From an uncultured Isosphaeraceae bacterium (GTDB lineage Bacteria > Planctomycetota > Planctomycetia > Isosphaerales > Isosphaeraceae): a DNA stretch of 64,000 nucleotides. The notes beneath the pieces are model-generated. The model saw nothing but the letters and a program-made list of their open reading frames with translations. It was not told the DNA's origin and made no database searches. How positions within the stretch are numbered: position 1 is the stretch's first letter; each line of letters begins with the position of its first letter. Below are positions 8,470-18,403 of the stretch, one piece after another. The position numbers were made by a program, and so were the translations under genes. The stretch covers positions 62,001-126,000 of the forward strand of contig CAMFLR010000020.1 of assembly GCA_945957605.1 (NCBI GenBank), given 5' to 3'.

Positions 8470-11256
8470 TTACTTCTTGAATTCGCCCTTCTCGTACCGA
8501 GCCCAGAACTCCGTCGCCGGTAGTAGACCCCAGGGAGTGCCGATGGTCTTGAGACTCTTCATGTTGCGGAGGATATCCAGACCTCGATCACTGATGTCGT
8601 TGGGGGTTAACACGATCTCTTCCAGCGCCATGTCCTTCAGGGATGACAGATCGGACACTTTGGATCCATACAGCAGGAGCATTTTCAGGTTTTTGTGGTT
8701 CTTGAGGTGGGTCAGCCCCGCATCGGAGATTTGCGTGTTAAAGAGGACAAGCTTGATAAGGTCCTTGCAGTCCTTGAGCTGAGCGAGATTTGCGTCGCTC
8801 ACTTGCGTTCCAGCCAGGTTGAGCTCTCTTAATGGCATTCCATTCAGCGGCGAGACGTCCGACACCTTCGTGCCCGAACAGGTCAGCCACGTTAGCTTCA
8901 TGCCCTTCAACGGCGACAGGTCGGATACCTGCGTTCCAGCCAAACTCAAGGTGGTGAGTTCAAGTCCTTTCAGCGAAGAAAGATCGGAAATCGGAGCAAC
9001 CGAAATATCCAATTGCGTCAGCTTTTTCAATCCCGCGATGGTCGTCAGATCGTCCGTTTTCGTCCCATAAATGGACAGGCTCTTCAGCGGCATGCCTCGG
9101 AGTGGCGAGATGTCGCACACGTTGCCGGTGATATCCAGAGTTTCCAGCAGCATTCCCTTGAGCGGAGAGATGTCGGTCACATTCCCGTTTCCGATGCATT
9201 TCAGATGCCTGAGCTTCATTCCCTTGAGCGGAGACAGGTCGGATATGTGCGTCCCATAGATCACAAGACTCGTCAGCGGAACCCCCTTCAGCGGCGAGAG
9301 ATCACTTAGCTGACCCTTGCCTATCTCCAGGCTCGCCAGCGGCAACCCGCTTAAGGGTGAAAGGTCAACGAGCGGACTCTTGAGATCTTCCGTACCGCAA
9401 AGCTTGAAGGACTGCAACTTCGTCAGTACGCTCACCGGGGAGATGTCGGCCACATCATTCGTCTTGAGCGCCAGTTCCCTCACCGCCCCATTCTCGATGG
9501 TTGGCACGACGACGCCGTCGAACCCGGGATTGAGCTCCTTCAAACGGGCGCTCACCGCCTTGACCTGCACGGCGGGCGACAGAGCGGTCACAACTCGCTC
9601 CCATGCCGACGCATCGGCCGGCCGCGTCGCGACTTTATTTTCAGGGGCACCAGCAACCGCGGGCAACTCCTGGCTGACCCGAACGACCTGCCGGCCGTTC
9701 CTTGTGACGTTTACTAATTCCTGCTGCAAGAGCTTGCCATTCTTGCTCGCTTCCACGGTATAGCGACCCGGTTGCAGGCGGATTTCCTTGACGCCCGCTC
9801 CCGTGATCACGACTTCGGACCCATCAATCTTGACGCTGACACCGGGGTCATCGACTTCGACGACCAACGTGCCTTCCGGCGTGAACAGACGAATGACCGT
9901 GCCGCGAAAATCGGTGACGCCGACCGCTTCGGTGAAACCCAGACCTCCGAGCAATACCAAGAGAACGGTCGCTGTTGCCCAGCGACGTGTCCTGAAACGT
10001 TGTCTGATCGCGGGTTCGGGCTTTGGCACGTAGACCGTCTGCGCAAGAGTCTCGAACGTGCACAGCTCATCAGTCACGGCCACTTGAGATTGTTCAGAGA
10101 TAAACGGCAGGTTCCGTACACCCTGAATCGCCGCCAGACCGCGTGCCAACAAGTCTGCGACTTCTCGCGCCGTGGCAATTCGATCGTCAGGGTTCTTGGC
10201 GTGGAGGCGGGTGATAATGTCGCACAACCACTGCGGCACTTCGGGGATGATCTCCGGGATCGGCCTGGGCGTATCTTCGGCCACACGCTTCAGAACCGCG
10301 AGCGTGCTCTTTCCTCGGAATGGAGGTCGACCTGAACACATCGCATAAAGAACGCTTCCGAGACTAAACAGGTCGGCCCGATGATCGAGTTGGTCGCCTT
10401 GCGCCTGCTCGGGCGCCATGTACATTGGCGTGCCCGCCACCACGCCGGATTGCGTCGCGCTGGCGTCGTCCGCCGCCCGAGCGAGTCCAAAGTCCGTGAT
10501 TTTGACGGCTTGGTTCGGACCTGATTCCACCAAAATATTCGCGGGCTTGATGTCCCGGTGGATCAAGCCCGTGGCGTGTGCGGCCGCCAGCCCTTCGGCG
10601 ATCTGCTGGCCAATATGCAAACAATCTGGCAGTTCCAATGGGCCTGTTCGATTCAGCCTTTGTTGGAGAGTTTCTCCTGGGATGAACTCCATGACGAGAT
10701 GCGGCAGCGGATACTCCTCGACCGCGTAAATCTGAACGACGTTTTCGTGCCGGACCTTGGCCGACGAACGCGCCTCGCGGAGAAACCGCTTCCGGGCCGG
10801 GGAAGTGACGGCCAGCGCGGGCGCAAGCACTTTTACCGCGACAATGCGATGGAGTTTTTCGTCGAAGGCGCGGAAAACGATGCCAAACCCGCCTCTGCCA
10901 AGGACTTCCAGAACCTCGTAATGGCCGATCCGGCCAAGAGAATCGGGGCGGGTGGCAGGCGTGAGAAATTCGCGTAATTCCAGTTGTTCGTCGTGCTGAG
11001 TGATCGACGAGTCATCGCTGGGGTAGGAAGTGTCAAACACCGTTGTGATGACTCGGTCGTGCCCCGGCAACTCGACCGCGGGATTGGCAAGGAAGTCATC
11101 GCCAGGATCGTGCGAACGCAGCAGCGCCTCGACTCGGTCCCGTAACGCGGCATCGTTCTCACAAGCGCCGTCCAGGTATGCGACTCTGCCGGCATCGTCC
11201 GGTCGCTCGGCGGCTTCGAGAAAGATCTCTTTCACGCGCTTCGGGTCGGTACGCAT
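8470..11256 (-). CDS. Serine/threonine protein kinase with PEGA domain and leucine-rich repeats
   Basis: 928 residues; the ATG at 11256 has GGAG about 5 bases upstream. Residues 1-60 resemble the short helical leader of kinases paired with ECF sigma factors. The kinase domain is about 110-365 with GRGGFGIVFRA, Lys142, HRD 233-235, DFG 255-257 and GTPMYMAPEQ, so catalytic residues are intact. A hydrophobic segment at about 422-440 is a likely membrane helix, followed by a PEGA-type domain (about 450-525). The C-terminal 330 residues hold about a dozen short leucine-rich repeats of the form xSDLSPLKGMxLxxLxxxGT. The gene lies 75 bases downstream of an ECF sigma gene on the same strand, a common planctomycete pairing; the kinase may set sigma activity by phosphorylation (inference). 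Confidence 0.92.
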   Translation of the reverse strand: MRTDPKRVKEIFLEAAERPDDAGRVAYLDGACENDAALRDRVEALLRSHDPGDDFLANPAVELPGHDRVITTVFDTSYPSDDSSITQHDEQLELREFLTPATRPDSLGRIGHYEVLEVLGRGGFGIVFRAFDEKLHRIVAVKVLAPALAVTSPARKRFLREARSSAKVRHENVVQIYAVEEYPLPHLVMEFIPGETLQQRLNRTGPLELPDCLHIGQQIAEGLAAAHATGLIHRDIKPANILVESGPNQAVKITDFGLARAADDASATQSGVVAGTPMYMAPEQAQGDQLDHRADLFSLGSVLYAMCSGRPPFRGKSTLAVLKRVAEDTPRPIPEIIPEVPQWLCDIITRLHAKNPDDRIATAREVADLLARGLAAIQGVRNLPFISEQSQVAVTDELCTFETLAQTVYVPKPEPAIRQRFRTRRWATATVLLVLLGGLGFTEAVGVTDFRGTVIRLFTPEGTLVVEVDDPGVSVKIDGSEVVITGAGVKEIRLQPGRYTVEASKNGKLLQQELVNVTRNGRQVVRVSQELPAVAGAPENKVATRPADASAWERVVTALSPAVQVKAVSARLKELNPGFDGVVVPTIENGAVRELALKTNDVADISPVSVLTKLQSFKLCGTEDLKSPLVDLSPLSGLPLASLEIGKGQLSDLSPLKGVPLTSLVIYGTHISDLSPLKGMKLRHLKCIGNGNVTDISPLKGMLLETLDITGNVCDISPLRGMPLKSLSIYGTKTDDLTTIAGLKKLTQLDISVAPISDLSSLKGLELTTLSLAGTQVSDLSPLKGMKLTWLTCSGTKVSDVSPLNGMPLRELNLAGTQVSDANLAQLKDCKDLIKLVLFNTQISDAGLTHLKNHKNLKMLLLYGSKVSDLSSLKDMALEEIVLTPNDISDRGLDILRNMKSLKTIGTPWGLLPATEFWARYEKGEFKK

Positions 11257-11331
11257 GGTCGCTCCGGGCTGGGGTTCACTCCCAATGCGAGAACCGGCCC
11301 CAATTGTCTCAGAGATTCCCCAGAATACCGT

Positions 11332-11901
11332 TCAATCCGACTCAACCCCGGCGACGATGTCATCGCGAAGCCACGCCCTGGCGTACGTCCAATGGCGATA
11401 TGCGGTGGCCCGGGATATCCCGAGGGCATTCGCTGCTTCTTCGATCGAGAGCCCTGCAAAGTGACGCAACTCAACCACGTGGGCCGCAACTGGGTCCTCA
11501 CTGGCAAACCGAGTGAGGGCGCCGTCCAGCGCGAGCAATTGTTCGTCCACAACCTCGTCGTTCGCCGGAATGTCGGTCAGATTTGCTCGCTTACGATCGC
11601 CCCCGTGTTTATGAGATTGTTTCCGGCGCGCTGCATCGACCAGGATTCTTCGCATCGCTTCGGCCGCGGCAGCAAAAAAGTGCCCGCGATTTTGCCATTG
11701 TGGCTCGTCTGCCGGTCCGACCAGTCGGAGATACGCTTCGTGAACGAGAGCGGTGGGCTGAAGTGTCTGACCAGGAGCTTCGTCTGCCATTCGTGCTTTA
11801 GCGAGTTTACGCAATTCGCTATAGACGAGCGGAAGCAAGTCGGCCGCGGCCTTCCGATCGCCCGCTTCTACCGCAACCAAGATATGCGTTATGTCGTTCA
11901 T
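11332..11901 (-). CDS. ECF-type RNA polymerase sigma factor (ECF_sub / TIGR02999-like)
   Basis: 189 residues. Sigma region 2 features include the TLQPTALVHEAYLRL and FFAAAAEAMRRILVD segments that characterise the planctomycete/acidobacterial ECF subfamily with a downstream kinase. Region 4 contains HFAGLSIEEAANALGISR with a helix-turn-helix. It is followed after 75 bases by the LRR kinase on the same strand and there is no anti-sigma gene, consistent with regulation through the kinase. The target promoters are unknown. Confidence 0.92.
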   Translation of the reverse strand: MNDITHILVAVEAGDRKAAADLLPLVYSELRKLAKARMADEAPGQTLQPTALVHEAYLRLVGPADEPQWQNRGHFFAAAAEAMRRILVDAARRKQSHKHGGDRKRANLTDIPANDEVVDEQLLALDGALTRFASEDPVAAHVVELRHFAGLSIEEAANALGISRATAYRHWTYARAWLRDDIVAGVESD

Positions 11902-12263
11902 GACTTATGAGTCTAGCTACGGTCTACGCCACAAGCAATTGAGCGTTGTCTCAAATGAGCAAGTCCGCACCAGCCCAGTCTCGCGCTCATTGGTCTCCAT
12001 TTGGGACTGCGATCGAAACTGCGTTCGGCGAGCTAAAGCTGTGCTGGCTTTGGTTACACCTAAACCGACTCGGACGGGCCTGACCTTCAGACAGCAAGAA
12101 GGCTCAGCATGTAACAGCCTTTTACTCTGCACGCGCGGCCATTCTCTCTGCGTAAACTTGAGCGGCAGGTTCATTGCGGCACCCCTCGGACTCTCGTAGA
12201 ATCCTCGATCGTCGCGTCGTTCGATCAGCAAACCCCGATCGAAGGCACCTGGAGCCCCCCTCG
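11902..12263. other. Divergent intergenic region
   Basis: This region separates the minus-strand sigma factor from the plus-strand DUF1559 gene and should hold both promoters. Short ORFs on both strands show no family resemblance or good start sites. No clear palindrome or RNA was recognised. Confidence 0.5.
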
Positions 12264-14759
12264 ATGAACCCGTCGCTCAGTTTCCCGTTCGCTCGACGAT
12301 TCGTTGCACCGGTGATTGTTGCGCTCGTGAGCCTTTTTACCGCTCCCGCCGCCAGTTTCGGTCAGACCAACACCACCAAGTCGGCAACCGGCCGTGTCGC
12401 TGCGCCCTCGCTCGGCCGCTATATCCCCTCGAAAAACCTGGTCTTCTATTTCGAAAATAGTGGTACGACGCTCAACGCAGCCACCTGGAAATCGACTGCG
12501 TTTTGCAAGCTGCTTAACGACACCAAGCTCGGCGCGATGATTGAAGACCTCGCGCTGAAAGGAATCGGCGAGGCGGTGAAGCGGTCCGGCGACGCCAAGG
12601 CGCCCACGGCCCAGGAGCTTTACGGTTGGTTCCAAGGCATTTTGAAAGACGGCTTCGCCATTGGGGTGCATTCATTGGGTGGTGCGAACGGCTCTCAGCC
12701 GGCGTTTGTCGTTGTCCTGAGAAACGCGTCGAAAAACGGGATCAAAGCAGTCGTCGACCGTATCACCTCTCCCGACGCGACGAAGAAGACGATATCCCGG
12801 CGAACCGTCACAATCGAAAAGGCCCAGAGCGGTGAATCGGCGGTCTGGATGGAAGGCGACGATCTGCTGATCGCTTCGTTCCGCGATCAAAAGGATCTCG
12901 CCGAAATTATCGCCATGATCGACGGCAAAACCGGAGTCGCGTCAAACCTGCCGCTTCGCAATGAACTATTCGCGAGCGATAAAGGCTTCACGCCGATCAT
13001 GGCTGGGTTCTTCGATATCAGCACAGTTCCCATGCCGCCGAGCTCGGCGCAACTGGGTTTCAACGGCCTCAAGCGAATCGACTACCGTTTTGGCTTTCAG
13101 GACGACGCTCTTTATAGCGTGCTGAGTATTGTCGCCCCATCGCCTCGCCGTGGCTTGCTTGCGCTGCTCGACGGCGCGACGTTTGAAAAGTCGGCGCTTC
13201 CCGCCGTTCCCTCGGGCCTTAGCGGCTTCATGGTTTTCGCGCTCAATCCCGGCGCGATCTGGGAAAAAACGACACAGATGGTCCGTGATTCGGCGCCGGC
13301 CGGCCCCAACGCCCCAATTCCGGGAATGCTGCTCTTCGAGCAACAAGCCCAGAAAGTGCTAGGAATTCGTATCAACGAAGACCTCCTGGGAAAACTGGGA
13401 CCGCGATGGACGTTTTATCTCGACATCGAATCGCTGCAACGCCCCGGGGGAAAGCCCCGCGGCGCCCTCACGGCGGACATTAAGGATCAACCGCAACTCG
13501 CACAAACTCTTGATAAACTTTTTACACTCATCATTCAGGGAATGGAGCGACAGGCTCAAGCCAACCCCCAGGCTCGCCAGCCGTTCAGTTTCGCCAAAGT
13601 AACCGGCTCTACACCCGGATATCGCATCGTATTCGCGCCTGGAGTTGTTCCCGCTCCTTACAACGCGATTCAGCCCACGTTGCTTGTCGGTAAGAAGCAA
13701 CTGGTCATTGGCGTGACCGAGGCGGAGGCCCGCGCTGCGATTCAACTTGCCGCGAGCACCAAGGGACGCTGGGCTCCAACGGGCGATTTCAAAACACCGT
13801 TCGACAAGCTGCCGAAGGAAATGATCTGGCTCAACGTCAGCGACCCACGCACCACGTTGCCGCAGATGATCGCCAGAACGCCAATGCTACTCGGCACCAT
13901 GAATGCCGCGATGGCTGGGCAAGCCAGGGGAGGCGAGCCGCCGTTCTCCCTGACGCTCGACCCGGCGAAGGTTCCGACGGCAGCCGATATCGCCAAATAC
14001 CTTTACCCCAACACCAACGCAGCGACGCTCGATCGCGAAGGGCTCAAGATCATCACGCGGGAATCAGCACCTGCGGTTACTTCGCCTGCGACCAGCGCTA
14101 TCACGGTCGCCGTACTTCTCCCGGCGGTGCAAGCGGCTCGCGAGGCGGCGCGGCGAACCCAGTGTGCTAATAATCTCAAAATGGTGGGACTCGCATTCCA
14201 CAATTATCATTCGGCAAACAACGTGTTTCCGCCAGCAGCGATCACGAGCAATAGTGGCAAACCACTGTTGAGTTGGCGAGTCGCGATTTTGCCATACATC
14301 GAACAAGGCGACCTTTACAAAGAGTTCAAACTCGACGAGCCTTGGGATAGCCCACACAACAAAACGCTCATTTCGCGTATGCCCGCCATCTATGCGTGCC
14401 CGAGCCGCCCGACTTCCGGCGCCACAACAGGGACGACGAACTATCTCGCGTTCGTCGGCAAGAACGCGTTGCTCAATACGCCGAAAAGCTCCAGCATTCG
14501 CGAGATCACCGACGGTACCAGCAACACATTGGCGGTGGCCGAGGCACAGAAATCCGTCATCTGGACCAAACCTGAGGACATTTCGTTCGACATGGCCGCC
14601 CCATTCAACTCGAGCGAACTCTATTCGCTGCACCCAGGCGTGTTCAACGCGTTGATGGTTGACGGCTCGGTTCGATTCATCAAGCGAGTTGTTCCACCCG
14701 CAACGCTCAAAGCATTAATTTCGATCAACGGCGGCGAGGCCATTCAGGGCGGATTCTAA
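12264..14759 (+). CDS. Secreted protein with large unknown N-terminal region and C-terminal DUF1559 domain
   Basis: 831 residues from the ATG at 12264; GGAGC lies 8 bases upstream and the start gives a clean signal peptide (Arg-Arg, then a hydrophobic core ending near ASFGQ). A TTG start at 12174 would bury that signal. Residues about 30-600 form a long domain with no recognised catalytic motif. The C-terminal 220 residues are DUF1559: VLLPAVQAAREAARRTQC, then CANNLKMVGLAFHNYH, LPYIEQGDLY, a TDGTSNT motif and the closing HPGVFNALMVDGSVRF. DUF1559 normally follows an N-terminal type IV pilin helix; here it is fused behind another domain and the pilin methylation site is absent. Confidence 0.88.
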   Translation: MNPSLSFPFARRFVAPVIVALVSLFTAPAASFGQTNTTKSATGRVAAPSLGRYIPSKNLVFYFENSGTTLNAATWKSTAFCKLLNDTKLGAMIEDLALKGIGEAVKRSGDAKAPTAQELYGWFQGILKDGFAIGVHSLGGANGSQPAFVVVLRNASKNGIKAVVDRITSPDATKKTISRRTVTIEKAQSGESAVWMEGDDLLIASFRDQKDLAEIIAMIDGKTGVASNLPLRNELFASDKGFTPIMAGFFDISTVPMPPSSAQLGFNGLKRIDYRFGFQDDALYSVLSIVAPSPRRGLLALLDGATFEKSALPAVPSGLSGFMVFALNPGAIWEKTTQMVRDSAPAGPNAPIPGMLLFEQQAQKVLGIRINEDLLGKLGPRWTFYLDIESLQRPGGKPRGALTADIKDQPQLAQTLDKLFTLIIQGMERQAQANPQARQPFSFAKVTGSTPGYRIVFAPGVVPAPYNAIQPTLLVGKKQLVIGVTEAEARAAIQLAASTKGRWAPTGDFKTPFDKLPKEMIWLNVSDPRTTLPQMIARTPMLLGTMNAAMAGQARGGEPPFSLTLDPAKVPTAADIAKYLYPNTNAATLDREGLKIITRESAPAVTSPATSAITVAVLLPAVQAAREAARRTQCANNLKMVGLAFHNYHSANNVFPPAAITSNSGKPLLSWRVAILPYIEQGDLYKEFKLDEPWDSPHNKTLISRMPAIYACPSRPTSGATTGTTNYLAFVGKNALLNTPKSSSIREITDGTSNTLAVAEAQKSVIWTKPEDISFDMAAPFNSSELYSLHPGVFNALMVDGSVRFIKRVVPPATLKALISINGGEAIQGGF

Positions 14760-15904
14760 TCAGTATGAGGCGGCTGCGCCGGACCAGACTACTGACCGAA
14801 TGGCATGCAAACCACGATTCGTTTCGCTCGAAGAGCGACCGCGTAGTGGGGCCTGCCATTCGGCGTCTTTTGTCGAATCGACAATTCGATATAGCGACAC
14901 TAAGAAGCCCTGACAAAACCTCTGGCGAATCCTGGCAAAATGGGAAGTCATCTAGGTCTTGTCAGGGCCTCTAAGAAGTCCACGCCTATCGAGAACTTGA
15001 GAGCGAGCCCTTGGAAGGGGTAATGCGTTGGTTGGCGGGCGAGTCACAAAACGCGAAGCAGCGAACACAGCTAGTTCTATGTTATTAACGTGATCTCTTG
15101 GTGGGGGCTAGGAAAGGGCCGATTGCTCACTCAGAACGGCACTGCTGCCTCGTGCTCGCAAGTTGCGGTCAGGTTCGCTGAGATGTTGGCCTATTGTGCG
15201 CATGAAGGCAGTCTGCCGCGAATCGAAGCCCGAGCATTTCAGCCATAAGCATGGTGCCGAAGAATACACGGCATTCAGGTTTGAGTTTCACACCCATCGG
15301 GCAGGTGCCGAAGTGGAAGACTTTTTCGTTGCGCGATACAACAAAGTTCGCAATCATGCCGTGGCGCATAGCAACGTCTGTTGCGGGTGCCAGGTGGGGT
15401 TCGTTCGGGGCAGATCGCCAGAGCGACGGCGCGACATTTATCAGCCCTTGAACGTTTACGCTTGGTGACTCAGCGTGGAGATGTAATTGTGCCGGTGCTT
15501 CGTCGTTAGTGCCACTGCTAGCCAATGGGCCCATCTTGCAACAGAATTGCGACAGGTCGGTTCACGGTGAGCAAACCGATAGCCTGTTCTTAATTAGCTG
15601 TCCACTCGTTGATCGCTAGTTCGCGAAGCGATTGGCTCCGCAATCCTTCAGCGTGCGGAGTTGATAGGACGGAAACGTGTAGCTTTTAGTGGCACACCTT
15701 GCGACTTTGCCGACTCATTAGACTTGATGATGTAGTTAAGTCGGGAATCGCCAAGGGGTTAGCCATCTCAATTGATAAGCGCGAATTGGTACGCATGCGC
15801 GCGTGCTCGGTAAGTCACGGAAAGCGGCGGGATTCGGACGCGTACGCACGTTGAGGGAGATCGCTTGGTAGGAAAATAAAAACATGGAACTTTCCTAGTC
15901 GCTC
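14760..15904. other. Long intergenic region with a MITE-like element and no convincing gene
   Basis: 1.1 kb without a supported gene. It contains the short inverted-repeat element at 14900-14975. Overlapping ORFs around 15163-15534 on both strands lack start signals and recognisable domains, and could be relics. The end, from about 15600, is presumably the promoter region of the sigma-like gene at 15905. Confidence 0.5.
14900..14975. mobile_element. MITE-like element with IS5-type terminal repeats
   Basis: Left end CTAAGAAGCCCTGACAAAACC (14900-14920) and right end GGTCTTGTCAGGGCCTCTAAG (14955-14975) are inverted repeats matching at 18 of 21 positions, with only 34 bases between them. The ends closely resemble those of the IS5-type element at 19094-19997 (TCTAAGAAGCTCTGACCAAACC). 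The simplest reading is a non-autonomous derivative mobilised by a related transposase. Confidence 0.65.
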
Positions 15905-17614
15905 GTGGCTTTACTGGATGGAACTCATTCGAGGGGCAAAGGAATCAAACTCGTGGCACAGGAATCGGCCGAGACTTCACGGTTGCACTTGCACACGCTT
16001 TTCACTGTGGGCGTAACAGCCGTCTTGACGGACACGCAACTGCTCGATCGGTTCGCGACCCTGCATGGCGCAGCGGCCGAGGCGGCATTCGCAGCGATCA
16101 TTGAACGGCACGGACTCATGGTGTTCCGCGCCTGCCGCAGCATCCTCAAAGACGAGCATGACGCTAGGGATGCGTTTCAGGCGACATTCCTCATCTTGAT
16201 CCACAAGAGAAGCACGCTCTGGGTGAACGACTCACTCGGCCCCTGGTTGCACCGTGTTGCCTGTCGCGCCGCATTGCGGGCCAAAGTCGAGGCCCAGCGA
16301 CGGCGACTTCACGAACGAAGGGCCGCCGATCTTGCGACGAAGGAACAAGAGGCAATGGGGACGCCTGAGTTGGTTGGCGTCCTCCACGAAGAGGTCAACC
16401 GACTTCCTGATCGTTATCGCTTACCGATCGTGCTTTGCGACCTGCAAGGCTGGACTTACACGGAAGCGGCGCACCATCTCCGCTGCCCGGTGGGGACGGT
16501 TCGAAGCCGCCTTGCGCGCGGTCGCGAACACCTTCGCCATCGCTTGACCCGTCGCGGTCTGGCCCCCTCGACTGCGGTCGTTAGTGTGGCACTTGCCCTA
16601 AACACGGCATCGGCCGCAATGCCGGCAGCGTGGGGCAGATCGATCATCCCCATCTTGGCCGGTGGGTCGTTCACGGCAGGGGAGGTTTCGGCTTCCGTCC
16701 TCGCGATCACCAAAGGAGCATTGAAAATGATCACTCTCGGAAAGAGGTCGGTCATTGCCGCAGGCGTTCTAACGATCATGGGCCTCGCGGTTGGCGCGGG
16801 AGCACTGGCGCAACAAAAAGCAGTCAAACCATCTCCTCCCGCGAGGCCGACTCAGGTCGCAGAGGCCAATCACCGCTGGATCGCAAACGCTCCCAATGGC
16901 GGAACCATCGAAGTGCTCGGCGTCTCGACCTATCCTTCGGGCCCGGATACATGGTGGTGGCCCGATGGCTCACCTCGCGCAGAAGCGCCCTGCGATTGTC
17001 CTCCCAAGAACCTGGCTTTGCGTTGGAGAACAGTACCGAAGGAGGGAACGACTCGGGACGAAAACGCAAGTCTTCGAGTGGTCGCAATACGAGTGACTGG
17101 GTTTCCCGCGGAGGTTACTCACAATTTGAGCGTCAAGCAAGCCAGTGCAAGCACTGGCTCAATGGCGACGAAAGGTGGCAAGAATTTGCCCGGCGTAAAC
17201 ACGATTCTCATCAGCATCCCCGAAAACCAGGTGAAGTCCTCAGTCGTGCACTCAGCGTCCACAGGCCCTTGGAAGACCGTCGGAACCGGTGACGGCAAGA
17301 GTCCATTCAGCGCCTCGTCAAAGCCCGGCGTGAGCTACATCTTTGGCGAAGCAATCGCAGGCAAGAACGGCGCCGTGCTGACGATCTCTCACGACATCCG
17401 GGACGTTGCAGTGCGAGTCGCGGCAGTCGACCGAAGCGGTCAGGAACGAGGAAATGTCAATCATTCGCGCACTGGAGTCAAGGACTTCTACCAGAGCACC
17501 TTCGAGTTCGATCTTCACCTCGACGAAATCCAGCGGTACCGGCTCCAAACTCGCGAGTACGAGCACGTCGAGATCCCAGAAGTCGCCCTCGAGCCCAACA
17601 AGCCTCGGAAGTAG
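15905..17614 (+). CDS. ECF-like sigma factor with C-terminal membrane helix and extracytoplasmic domain
   Basis: 569 residues if the GTG at 15905 is used; homology-like sequence begins near residue 33 (LFTVGVTAVLTDTQLLDRF), so a later start is possible. Sigma region 2 is seen in AFAAIIERHGLMVFRACR and DEHDARDAFQATFLI, region 4 in LPIVLCDLQGWTYTEAAHHL followed by CPVGTVRSRLARGREHLR. After about residue 215 there is a membrane helix (VIAAGVLTIMGLAVGAGAL, residues about 281-299) and a 260-residue tail rich in beta structure, presumably outside the membrane. This layout, a sigma factor fused to its own membrane sensor, is known in planctomycetes. The adjacent small membrane protein at 17818 may be co-expressed. 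Confidence 0.85.
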   Translation: MALLDGTHSRGKGIKLVAQESAETSRLHLHTLFTVGVTAVLTDTQLLDRFATLHGAAAEAAFAAIIERHGLMVFRACRSILKDEHDARDAFQATFLILIHKRSTLWVNDSLGPWLHRVACRAALRAKVEAQRRRLHERRAADLATKEQEAMGTPELVGVLHEEVNRLPDRYRLPIVLCDLQGWTYTEAAHHLRCPVGTVRSRLARGREHLRHRLTRRGLAPSTAVVSVALALNTASAAMPAAWGRSIIPILAGGSFTAGEVSASVLAITKGALKMITLGKRSVIAAGVLTIMGLAVGAGALAQQKAVKPSPPARPTQVAEANHRWIANAPNGGTIEVLGVSTYPSGPDTWWWPDGSPRAEAPCDCPPKNLALRWRTVPKEGTTRDENASLRVVAIRVTGFPAEVTHNLSVKQASASTGSMATKGGKNLPGVNTILISIPENQVKSSVVHSASTGPWKTVGTGDGKSPFSASSKPGVSYIFGEAIAGKNGAVLTISHDIRDVAVRVAAVDRSGQERGNVNHSRTGVKDFYQSTFEFDLHLDEIQRYRLQTREYEHVEIPEVALEPNKPRK

Positions 17615-17732
17615 GAGGTGCAGTAGCCCTTACTATTACTTCCGTTTGCGAATATACCGGCCAGAATATATTACTAACATGTGCGCTGATTTTTGATTCG
17701 GCGTTTAACGGCAGTATCGCCAACATTTGATT

Positions 17733-17757
17733 TGCCGAATCCCAAAGTGATTCGGCA
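17733..17757. terminator. Stem-loop downstream of the fused sigma gene
   Basis: TGCCGAATC (17733-17741) and GATTCGGCA (17749-17757) form a perfect 9-bp stem with a 7-base loop. A further GATTCGGCG copy lies just upstream at about 17695. It could be a terminator lacking a U-tract or a site for a regulator. Confidence 0.4.
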
Positions 17758-17817
17758 GAATGTCGGACGGGCGGGTGCCGGCGTTAGACCAGAACCCGAA
17801 TTTGGCAGGAGGCCCTC

Positions 17818-18213
17818 ATGCGGATTCGCCGCTTTAAGATGACGACGAAAAAGACGATGGTCGCAATCTTGGTCGTCGCACTCGTCCTCGGTGGTTTGAT
17901 CGCCTGGCAGCGCCATGAGCGCCGCCAAGAGGTTCGCTTCTACCTCCAACAGGCCAGATTCTTCGAAGAGCAGCAGCGGCAATTTCTTGAGCGAGCCCTG
18001 GCAATTGAGCACGGTAATGCCGTTGCCAATTATCCGGGAGAGCCACTAGGGCGCGCGGCCCGTGCCGCGTGGTCGCGCAATCAAGCGAGCACATTCGCTG
18101 ATAACGCCCGATTCTTCCGGCACGTCGCAACCCGGCCTCAACTCCTCGCGGACCCGGATCTGCCTCAAGGTGTCCCCTCGAAAGGGAACGTCAGCCCAGC
18201 GGCGCTTCAGTAG
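17818..18213 (+). CDS. Small single-pass membrane protein of unknown function
   Basis: 131 residues. The N-terminus is basic, residues about 14-28 form one membrane helix (MVAILVVALVLGGLIAW), followed by a charged, Gln/Glu/Arg-rich helical region with coiled-coil character. Small proteins of this layout are common in planctomycete genomes and have no assigned role. There is no clear operon partner other than the upstream sigma-like gene, 203 bases away. Confidence 0.6.
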   Translation: MRIRRFKMTTKKTMVAILVVALVLGGLIAWQRHERRQEVRFYLQQARFFEEQQRQFLERALAIEHGNAVANYPGEPLGRAARAAWSRNQASTFADNARFFRHVATRPQLLADPDLPQGVPSKGNVSPAALQ

Positions 18214-18403
18214 ACAAATTCTGCCCAGATAGACAGATACTGACTAGACCTGCCGCCGAAGAACAACGCGATAATCGGACGATCTCAGCCAAGCAAAGTA
18301 AACAGCCTGTGGAGCGATGTAACGCGTCCACGCGCGGCGTACCGACGTTCGCCCTACCACCATGGCCCCACAACCGAGGCTTGTTCTGGTAGCTTATCGG
18401 GTT

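Noticed and set aside
14971..14975. CTAAG at both ends of the MITE read as a 5-bp target duplication
   Set aside because: CTAAG also starts the related IS end at 19095, so the left copy is probably part of the terminal repeat.
15163..15534. Overlapping ORFs on both strands in the long intergenic region
   Set aside because: No ribosome site, no recognised family, and neither strand favoured; left as unassigned.
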